Assembly: GCA_002412595.1 (NCBI GenBank)
Contig: DHVJ01000003.1
Span: 1 to 22,838, forward strand
Direction: 5' to 3'
Source: Anaerolineaceae bacterium UBA5211
Lineage (GTDB): Bacteria; Chloroflexota; Anaerolineae; Anaerolineales; Anaerolineaceae
DNA: 22,838 nucleotides
A program made the position numbers and the translations under genes. This document shows, piece by piece, positions 14,811-20,917 of the stretch. Within the stretch, counting starts at the first letter, position 1. Each line of letters opens with the position of its first letter. The notes beneath the pieces are model-generated. The model made no database searches, had not been told where the DNA came from, and was given only the letters and a program-made list of their open reading frames with translations.

Positions 14811-15383
14811 ATGCGTAAGTTGAAATTGCAGGTGCAGATATCCGTGGACGGTTATGTGTCCGGTTCCGATGGGGAAATGGATTGGATGGTATGGGATTGG
14901 GATGAAGACCTGAATCAGTATGTGGATGAGTTGACTGATTCCATCGATACTATTTTGCTGGGCCGCAAGATGGCGGCGGGATTTATTGATCACTGGTCGC
15001 ATGTAGCTGGTGACCCGCTCGACCCGGAATATACCGGCGGGCAGAAAATGATGGCAGCTCACAAGATTGTCTATTCCAAAACAGTCAAGCAACCTATTTG
15101 GAAGGATATGGAAGTAGTCTCCACGGATTTGGTGGAGGATGTCGCGCAGCGTAAAAACCAGGATGGCAAGGATATGATTGTGTATGGGGGTGCGTCCCTG
15201 GTTTCTGCGTTGATTGAGTATGGGTTGATTGACGAGTTTTTCCTGTTTGTCAATCCGGCTTTGCTTGGCGGTGGGCTGTCTATCTTCAGCCAGGTCCATG
15301 AATCTCAAAAGCTGAAATTAGTAGAATCACGGCCTTTTGAATGCGGCATCGTATTGCTGCATTATGAACTAGCCTGCAATTGA
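14811..15383 (+). CDS. RibD C-terminal / dihydrofolate-reductase-like family protein
   Basis: This 190-aa protein matches the RibD_C/dihydrofolate-reductase-like family (YwjB/YyaP type). These proteins share the NADPH-binding fold of DHFR and riboflavin reductase, but most have no proven substrate. Visible markers are the N-terminal LQVQISVDGYVSGSDGEMDW, the TILLGRKMAAGF segment, and DMIVYGGASLVSALIEYGLI with the glycine pair of the NADPH site, ending with FVNPALLGGG. I use ATG 14811 because TAAGGA (14799-14804) precedes it and the protein then begins with the family pattern; an upstream in-frame start at 14775 adds residues with no similarity. Bases 15384-15598 contain no gene, only a short palindrome. 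Confidence 0.91.
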   Translation: MRKLKLQVQISVDGYVSGSDGEMDWMVWDWDEDLNQYVDELTDSIDTILLGRKMAAGFIDHWSHVAGDPLDPEYTGGQKMMAAHKIVYSKTVKQPIWKDMEVVSTDLVEDVAQRKNQDGKDMIVYGGASLVSALIEYGLIDEFFLFVNPALLGGGLSIFSQVHESQKLKLVESRPFECGIVLLHYELACN

Positions 15384-15553
15384 TTTAAGAGCGGTACATT
15401 CTTCAAATTAACCAAATTATGTTAAAAACCTTATCGGCTCCACTGTCTATATGGATGGATCTGATCGGCCCATTCTTTTCCTGGTATGCATCGTTTGAAT
15501 CCTGCAATTTTCCAATACTTGGGGTATTCTCTACTTGTTTGACTTATTATTCT

Positions 15554-15569
15554 GTCCTTTAAAAAGGAC
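15554..15569. promoter_or_regulatory. Short palindrome upstream of the first lipoprotein gene
   Basis: GTCCTTT-AA-AAAGGAC is a near-perfect 16-nt inverted repeat 30 nt before ATG 15599. The symmetric, short-spaced form suits an operator or an RNA hairpin near the RBS. No protein partner can be named. Confidence 0.35.
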
Positions 15570-15598
15570 GAATAAGGAATTGATAAGGATGGATTAAG

Positions 15599-16489
15599 AT
15601 GACAAGAAAACTCAATTTTCTTGAGGTTGTTCTCATGGCTGTATTAATCGTTATGGTAGCTTGCACAAGCGTCCCTTCCAAGGATGCTCAGAGTATTACC
15701 AACCTGGATGCTGCTATCACCGATGCGATTATGCAGGCTAATGCGAACCAATACCCCGAAAGCGATTTTGCCACTGAAGCGCACGTGACCCTGAAAACTG
15801 TGCAAAGCGGCAGCACCACCACGGTTTACGCCATGGCGCTTTATCTGGAGTTTGTTTATGCGGATGGTGAATTTTTCGAATCGGGTGGCAGTCACATGCC
15901 GGTGGCGATTACCTTTGAGAAAAATCTCCAGGGCGAATATGACCTCACGGAATACTGCATGCCGCGTGATGGAACCTATTACGCTTCTTCCATCGAAGAG
16001 AAATTCCCTGCCGATATCGTTGAGGATGCGTTGGATACGCAGAAATATATCCTGGCTGAAATGCAAGCCTGTTATGCAAAGGCGGTTGCATATGGCGAGA
16101 TTGATACGGATGCCGTGCTTGAAAAACTGCTCGAGACCATCTCTGCCTCTCCGGCAGAGGCGTCGAATCTGGGTGCGTATATCGACGAGCATGCCTACAA
16201 GTTCCGGGAACTTTTATATTACGGCGATTCCACTTTGCGGTATGCCTACGCCCGCTTCTTGGCGGGTGGACAGACGGACCTTCAGGGGCAAATTCTTTTG
16301 TCTGCCATGCGTGAGCTGCTCGGCGATGAGGATCTGGGGCTTCCTGGTACTGGTATGGCGCAAGAGTGGTTTGATGAATGGAAATCTCAGGCAGTGAGCC
16401 TGCGAAATGCGCACTCCATGAAATTCATGCAGGAAAATTACCCCAGAACAGCGATCATGCTGCAAATGATGGATGAGAAAAACTCTTAA
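15599..16489 (+). CDS. Putative lipoprotein, unknown function
   Basis: I do not recognise a family for this 296-aa protein. The N-terminus MTRKLNF, a hydrophobic stretch and VMVAC with C22 make a lipoprotein signal peptide, so the mature protein is probably tethered to the outer face of the cytoplasmic membrane. After it come an acidic, Ser/Thr-rich start, a beta-rich part around residues 60-120 (VYAMALYLEFVYADGEFF), and a helical C-terminal half (about 135-290). No catalytic motif is visible. AAGGATGG at 15585-15592 is the RBS. It is followed after 98 nt by a second, unrelated lipoprotein gene; both may be expressed together. AAATCGA/TCGATTT arms at 16489-16522 could form a weak hairpin after the stop. 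Confidence 0.85.
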   Translation: MTRKLNFLEVVLMAVLIVMVACTSVPSKDAQSITNLDAAITDAIMQANANQYPESDFATEAHVTLKTVQSGSTTTVYAMALYLEFVYADGEFFESGGSHMPVAITFEKNLQGEYDLTEYCMPRDGTYYASSIEEKFPADIVEDALDTQKYILAEMQACYAKAVAYGEIDTDAVLEKLLETISASPAEASNLGAYIDEHAYKFRELLYYGDSTLRYAYARFLAGGQTDLQGQILLSAMRELLGDEDLGLPGTGMAQEWFDEWKSQAVSLRNAHSMKFMQENYPRTAIMLQMMDEKNS

Positions 16490-16587
16490 AATCGAATCGG
16501 GTCAGCAGGCAGGAATCGATTTACGCTGGGATGTCTGCGATGGGGTTTGGAGTTAATCAATAAAAGAATACCAGGAGGATTTGTTGG

Positions 16588-17157
16588 ATGAAAAAGATCG
16601 ATAAAGTCTCGCGCTTGATATTTCGGGTGATTTCTCTCGCCTGTCTGTTATTCCTCGTTGCTGCTTGCACTCCCAAAAATGCTAACCCGGATACCACGCT
16701 GGTGGTTATTAATGAGGTGCGCTCGATATTGGCTTTACCCGATAGCCAGCTCGAATTTGTGCAGGAGGACGGCATGATCAATTCCCCGAGTGGAAAGCTG
16801 AAAGTGGCGATTTATCAGGATCCGGATGGCAGGAAATATTCAGTCGATACAGAACGCAATCGGGTCGTGGAGATCGATGCCAGAGCAACCTTGCCGGCCA
16901 GGTCCGCGGAAACAAATTCCCTGCCTTCTGAGGATTTGGAGAAGCTTGCCATCGGATATGCCCAAGCTCTCCTGCCTGATTTTGACGTGCGTCAATCCAC
17001 GTTTTCGTATGAAGCCAGCGCGAAGGGCAATAATGCTTTTTTCACCTGGTATGGTGAAATGCAGCCCGGAGACATGAACCGGCCTTTTCTGCAATTCGGA
17101 TTATATAAAGACGGAACTCTGTTTGCCTATTACAACACCATCGACCTGAATGACTGA
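16588..17157 (+). CDS. Putative small lipoprotein, unknown function
   Basis: This 189-aa protein starts with a basic MKKIDKVSRLIFR, a hydrophobic segment and the lipobox LVAAC, giving C27 as the lipidated residue. The mature part begins TPKNANPD and contains two stretches suggestive of a small alpha/beta domain: VAIYQDPDGRKYSVDTERNR (about 72-91) and FFTWYGEMQPGD (about 152-163), each followed by beta-like sequence. This resembles repeats of a YpeB/PepSY-like fold, but I cannot claim it. AGGAGGA at 16573-16579 is a strong RBS. It follows another lipoprotein gene and ends 12 nt from the stop of the convergent TetR gene. Function is unknown. Confidence 0.85.
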   Translation: MKKIDKVSRLIFRVISLACLLFLVAACTPKNANPDTTLVVINEVRSILALPDSQLEFVQEDGMINSPSGKLKVAIYQDPDGRKYSVDTERNRVVEIDARATLPARSAETNSLPSEDLEKLAIGYAQALLPDFDVRQSTFSYEASAKGNNAFFTWYGEMQPGDMNRPFLQFGLYKDGTLFAYYNTIDLND

Positions 17158-17169
17158 TCCGAGCCGGGT

Positions 17170-17775
17170 TCAGGTTTGCCGTACCAACGGCAACGGCCTC
17201 AGGTGCAAGTTGCCGCGCACCAGCGGCAGCACCTGATCGGCAAATTGCTCCGCAGAAAGTTTGTTCACGTTTTTGTCCTGGTCGTGCTGCAGTGCCAGCC
17301 CGTAGATGGTCCAGCTGGCGGCGGTGGCGGCTATTTGGGGCTCAATCTCTGTGCCGGTTTTGCTAAGCCAAAGCTCCAATAACTCCTGGATCTGTTTTCT
17401 AACCTGCTGCTCAACCATTAACCCAAAATGACTGTCGCTGGTTTTGCAGTGTGTGTGAGACTGTGCGATAAAATCGCATACTGTCACGATTAAAGCATGC
17501 AAATTCTGCTCGCTGTAATGGCAAGCTTGAAGCGTGCGTTTTTCCAATTCCTGCCGGAAAACCTGCTGAATGTGACTTTCCAGCAGCGCAAACTTATCTG
17601 AATAGTGGGCATAAAAAGTCGCGCGGTTGATCTCAGCGCGCTGGGTGATATCCTGCACGGTGATGGATTGGAAGCTTTTCTCTGCTAATAATTCGCCAAA
17701 GGACCGTTGGATTAAAGCCTGCGTGCGTTTAACACGCGGATCGATCTTTGTTTCCTCATTATTTTCTGATGACAT
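17170..17775 (-). CDS. TetR-family transcriptional regulator
   Basis: This 201-aa protein has the TetR N-terminal DNA-binding domain. Residues 36-68 read as a helix-turn-helix region: SITVQDITQRAEINRATFYA followed by HYSDKFALLESHI. The C-terminal ligand-binding half is helical, with an unusually Cys/His-rich stretch around residues 84-115 (CHYSEQN...VCDFIAQSHTHCKTSDSH). AAGGAG at 17781-17786 supports ATG 17775. It is divergent from the LUD-domain gene, and the shared 159-nt intergenic region contains face-to-face promoters under one palindrome, so it probably represses itself and its neighbour. The inducer is unknown. A 7-bp hairpin lies over its own last codons (17176-17193). Confidence 0.94.
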   Translation of the reverse strand: MSSENNEETKIDPRVKRTQALIQRSFGELLAEKSFQSITVQDITQRAEINRATFYAHYSDKFALLESHIQQVFRQELEKRTLQACHYSEQNLHALIVTVCDFIAQSHTHCKTSDSHFGLMVEQQVRKQIQELLELWLSKTGTEIEPQIAATAASWTIYGLALQHDQDKNVNKLSAEQFADQVLPLVRGNLHLRPLPLVRQT

Positions 17776-17817
17776 TATTGCTCCTTTGTTGTTTTAACGA
17801 CGTTTAGCGGTCTTTGG

Positions 17818-17855
17818 TTGTTGACGAAAATATCCAACAAATGTTTAATAAACAA
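17818..17855. promoter_or_regulatory. Overlapping divergent promoters with TetR operator candidate
   Basis: Plus strand: TTGACG (17821-17826), 17-nt spacer, TTTAAT (17844-17849). Minus strand: TTGTTT (rc of 17850-17855), 17-nt spacer, TATTTT (rc of 17827-17832). A perfect palindrome TGTTTA-A-TAAACA (17842-17854) covers the plus -10 and the minus -35. A second inverted repeat TTGTTG (17818-17823) / CAACAA (17835-17840) lies alongside. One bound TetR dimer at the palindrome would block both promoters. A weaker AACG-A-CGTT repeat lies at 17796-17804. Confidence 0.65.
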
Positions 17856-17934
17856 CAATGGTAGGATAACATAAAATGTAAAGAAGATAAAGTATGAATT
17901 ACTGAAATAAAAAGGATATCAAGGAGAAAAAATC

Positions 17935-18564
17935 ATGAAACATTCAGAATTAATTCCCAACCAGGCTTTTGCCAAACTGGCCAGCGATGAACAGGTGGCG
18001 CAGGTTGCAAAAGCCCTGGAAGCCAATAATATCCATACACTGGTAGTGGATAATGGCGAAGAAGCCAAGGCGGCACTCTGGAAACTTATCCCCGAAGGTT
18101 CGGAGGTTTTCACTAACGCTTCCCGTACACTGGACACCCTGGGCATTCCGGCAGAAGTGGACAAGCGCTATGATTCCGTGCGCGTGAAATTGGCACAGAT
18201 GAACCGTGAGACCCAAAACCGCGAGATGATCAAGATGGGTGCGGTGCCGCAGTATATCCTCGGCAGCGTGCATGCGGTCACCAAAGACGGCACGGTGATA
18301 GTGGCTTCCAACACCGGCAGCCAATTGGCGCCGTATGCCGCCAGTGCCGAGCATGTCATCTGGCTGGTAGGCACCCAGAAAATTGTTTCTTCTTTGGAAG
18401 AGGGCATGAAGCGTGTGCGTGAATACACCTACCCACTGGAAGACGAGCGTGCTTTGCAGACTTACGGCATGAACAGCTTTATCAGTAAATGGCTGATTGT
18501 CCACCGCGAGGTTATGCCTGGACGCACCACCATGATCCTGATCAAAGAAAATTTGGGTTTTTAG
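17935..18564 (+). CDS. LUD-domain protein (LutC/YkgG-like)
   Basis: This 209-aa protein matches the LUD/DUF162 family, which includes LutC of the lactate-utilisation complex and stand-alone members of unknown role. Visible family features are HTLVVDNGEEAKAALWKLIP (about 35-54), VFTNASRTLDTLGI (about 60-73), and a GSVHAVTKDGTVIVASNTGS segment (about 110-129) that in the family shapes a putative nucleotide or cofactor pocket, then HVIWLVGTQKIV. There is no LutA or LutB neighbour, so lactate oxidation should not be assumed. AAGGAG at 17921-17926 is the RBS; the leader is about 79 nt from the predicted promoter. A hairpin terminator at 18594-18624 closes the transcript. Confidence 0.93.
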   Translation: MKHSELIPNQAFAKLASDEQVAQVAKALEANNIHTLVVDNGEEAKAALWKLIPEGSEVFTNASRTLDTLGIPAEVDKRYDSVRVKLAQMNRETQNREMIKMGAVPQYILGSVHAVTKDGTVIVASNTGSQLAPYAASAEHVIWLVGTQKIVSSLEEGMKRVREYTYPLEDERALQTYGMNSFISKWLIVHREVMPGRTTMILIKENLGF

Positions 18565-18593
18565 CAGATAGAATAAATGGATTAGCTTATGAC

Positions 18594-18624
18594 AAACCCC
18601 CGACCATTATCTGGTCGGGAGTTT
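18594..18624 (+). terminator. Terminator after the LUD gene
   Basis: AAAC/GTTT flanks and a perfect CCCGACCA-TTATC-TGGTCGGG core form a stable stem with one C/A mismatch. It starts 29 nt after the stop and is followed by T-rich sequence (GCTTTATGTAATTTTATTTT). It may also act on the minus strand for the TerB-like gene, whose stop is at 18677. Confidence 0.8.
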
Positions 18625-18676
18625 GCTTTATGTAATTTTATTTTGGGTATTTACTGCTTTTATGACCCGGGTGGAT

Positions 18677-19174
18677 TTAGATCTTTCCTCTAAACTTCCT
18701 ATATGTTATTGATAGATTTTTTATCACTGTAGCCAGCTCTAAACCATTGCTTTGAAGTTTCTCAAATTCCTCATCCTGCAAATTGAATTTCTCTTTCAAA
18801 TAGCGTACAGATTCTTTTTCTTCGTGTGTTAATTTACAATCGATGTAAGCAATTGTTATCATTTCGGTAATGAAGCAGTCCTGGATTTCTTTTTTGTCTT
18901 GCAAAAAATCAACCAATCTATTAAAAACAGGGCCAATAGTTTTATCTAATTTGTCTTCATTTTGTTTTCTCCAAAATTGGGCAAAGGCAGTCTTTATTTC
19001 ATCAAGCGTAAAACCCCATTGAAGCAGGAATAACCGTATTATTTCATCAATAAATTGATTGCGTTTTATGGCTGTAATAGCTGCGTCTGAATTTTCAAAA
19101 AACTTTACAATGTTAATATAATCACTCCCCAAGTCGATCTTTTCATCAGGAGATAGCATCTCAACAAAACTCAT
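18677..19174 (-). CDS. Small helical protein with TerB-like segment
   Basis: This 165-aa all-helical protein carries near residues 98-142 a pattern typical of the TerB/TerB-like superfamily (tellurite-resistance-related, also found in membrane-stress proteins). It reads FITEMITIAYIDCKLTHEEK, followed by a second helix ending FNLQDEEFEKL. In TerB the acidic positions around the D/E pair bind metal. The N-terminal 95 residues are unassigned helices. GAGGTGG ends 5 nt before ATG 19174. The gene is AT-rich compared with its neighbours, hinting at transfer or a different history. The 133-nt gap to the GGDEF gene contains no recognisable signal. I am sure of coding, only moderately of TerB homology. 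Confidence 0.78.
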   Translation of the reverse strand: MSFVEMLSPDEKIDLGSDYINIVKFFENSDAAITAIKRNQFIDEIIRLFLLQWGFTLDEIKTAFAQFWRKQNEDKLDKTIGPVFNRLVDFLQDKKEIQDCFITEMITIAYIDCKLTHEEKESVRYLKEKFNLQDEEFEKLQSNGLELATVIKNLSITYRKFRGKI

Positions 19175-19307
19175 TTTCCACCTCTTAATATTCGCTTATC
19201 CAAATATAAATTACTTTATGAAATATGTTTACAGCACCGTTATTCTTTATGGTCTCTTTTATTAATAATTTGCTTGGGTCCGCTGAAGATGACTCGCGGG
19301 GTTTCAT

Positions 19308-20903
19308 TTATATCGCTGCCACCTGGTTACGTCCCTGGTGTTTGGCGGTGTAGAGCGCTTTATCCGCAGCTTCGCTGATCGCAACGGCGCTCTCAAATTG
19401 CGGGAATCCGGCCACTCCGCAGCTGAAAGTAACACGGAATTCTGCGTCGTGTGCCAGATGCACAATTTGGGCGAAAGACTTGCGCAGATTATCCAATAAT
19501 GCGGCTGCTTCTTCAACAGTTGTGTTGGGCAAAATAATAATGAATTCTTCACCGCCGTATCGGCCGATAATATCCGCTTGCCGCAGCCGCAGGCTGAGCA
19601 TATGAGCCAGCGAGCGTAGCACTTTGTCTCCGGTGGCGTGCCCATAACTGTCGTTGACTTTTTTGAATTTGTCGATATCCAACATCGCCAAAGCAAAAGG
19701 CTGGTCGGCGCGTCCGGCGCGGTTGATTTCCTGCATAAGATGCTCGCGCATGGTAGTGTGATTGAACAGTCCGGTTAGCCCGTCGCGCAGCATCAGGGTT
19801 TGTAGCTGGCGGTAGCGCTCAATGCGTGAGGTGACAGCCGCGATCAGGGTATCCGGTTTGATCGGTTTCGTGAGAAAATCATCCCCGCCCTGGCCCACAG
19901 CCGAAAGCTGTTTTTCACGGTCGGTTTCGGCAGACAGATATACGATTGGCAGGCCTACATAGGCCTTGATTTGCCGGATCATTTGAGCGATTTCTAATCC
20001 GGTGTAATCCGGCATGTATAAATCCAATAAGACGATTTCCGGCCGGAAATTGTCCAATTCCGCCAGAACATCCGTTGAGTGGGTGATGATGCGGGTTTCC
20101 ATGCCTGCTTTTGACAGGTGCAGCGCATTGGTTTTGGCCTGGATTTCCGAATCGTCCACGATCATCACACGATAGGGCTGGGGATCGATATGCGTGTCCA
20201 GTTTATTGATCTCGTCCATCAATGCGTCAATATCGACCGGTTTGGTGAAGTAACCGATGCCGCCTGCGCGTATGGCCTGAATACGCGCGGCTGTGTCGTC
20301 GCGTACCGAGATGAAGAAAACCGGCATTTGGTTATTGGCATCCGCTTGCAGACTGCATATTTCTTCAGCCCCGGCCAGTTCACCTTCAGGAAAGACGATA
20401 TCCATCAAAATAGCTGTGGGAATTCCATTGACTAACTGACCGCGCAGGTCAGCCAACTGGTTAAAGACTTGTACTTGATAGCCAAAGCGGCTGACCTGCG
20501 CAGCCAGCAACTGAGCCTGGTTTTGGTCGTCATCAACCAGATAAATGATTCCGCTGGAAGATAAGGATTCTCTTCCGGAAGAATTTAGACTGTAATCTGC
20601 AATTTGCTTCAAGTAAAGCTCATCCAGTTTGTGTTCAGCGCAAGCTTGGGACAGTGTATTCAGAAGGCTTTGCAGTTGTGGAAAATTTAGGGCGGCCTTG
20701 CTTGAGCGCAGCGCGTTTTCCAGGCTGCGAGCGGCATTGCCGATATCCGTATAGCCGATACTCAATGCCGCACCGGCCAGCCGGTGAGCGGCCTGCGCCA
20801 TCTCGCTGGTAGGCTGGCTTTCCTCACCGGTCACTCGTATAGCCTCCCATGCACTTTGAATTCTGGCGTAATCGATTCCTAAAAGAACCAGATCGTTGTC
20901 CAT
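19308..20903 (-). CDS. Hpt-REC-REC-GGDEF diguanylate cyclase
   Basis: This 531-aa protein should receive phosphate and make cyclic di-GMP from two GTP. Domains in order: Hpt (about 1-110, MAQAAHRLAGAALSIG with H40), REC1 (about 118-236, acceptor D168 in AILMDIV), REC2 (about 245-362, acceptor D294 in VLLDLYMPDYTG, later FLTKPIKP), and GGDEF (about 366-531). The active loop reads GGEEF (450-454). An RxxD inhibitory site (RQAD, 441-444) stands five residues before it, so product inhibition is expected. No transmembrane helix is present. I chose ATG 20903 with AAGGGGG upstream; the alternative GTG 20921 overlaps the kinase stop as GTGA and adds six residues. The gene is coupled to the hybrid kinase, its likely phosphodonor. 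Confidence 0.94.
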   Translation of the reverse strand: MDNDLVLLGIDYARIQSAWEAIRVTGEESQPTSEMAQAAHRLAGAALSIGYTDIGNAARSLENALRSSKAALNFPQLQSLLNTLSQACAEHKLDELYLKQIADYSLNSSGRESLSSSGIIYLVDDDQNQAQLLAAQVSRFGYQVQVFNQLADLRGQLVNGIPTAILMDIVFPEGELAGAEEICSLQADANNQMPVFFISVRDDTAARIQAIRAGGIGYFTKPVDIDALMDEINKLDTHIDPQPYRVMIVDDSEIQAKTNALHLSKAGMETRIITHSTDVLAELDNFRPEIVLLDLYMPDYTGLEIAQMIRQIKAYVGLPIVYLSAETDREKQLSAVGQGGDDFLTKPIKPDTLIAAVTSRIERYRQLQTLMLRDGLTGLFNHTTMREHLMQEINRAGRADQPFALAMLDIDKFKKVNDSYGHATGDKVLRSLAHMLSLRLRQADIIGRYGGEEFIIILPNTTVEEAAALLDNLRKSFAQIVHLAHDAEFRVTFSCGVAGFPQFESAVAISEAADKALYTAKHQGRNQVAAI

Positions 20904-20917
20904 TATCCCCCTTATGT

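Noticed and set aside
17176..17193. Hairpin TTGCCGT-ACCA-ACGGCAA as a bidirectional terminator between the lipoprotein and TetR genes
   Set aside because: It overlaps the last TetR codons and lacks a T-run on either side.
17935..18564. Calling the LUD gene lutC of a lactate operon
   Set aside because: No lutA or lutB neighbour and the family contains many stand-alone members of unknown role.
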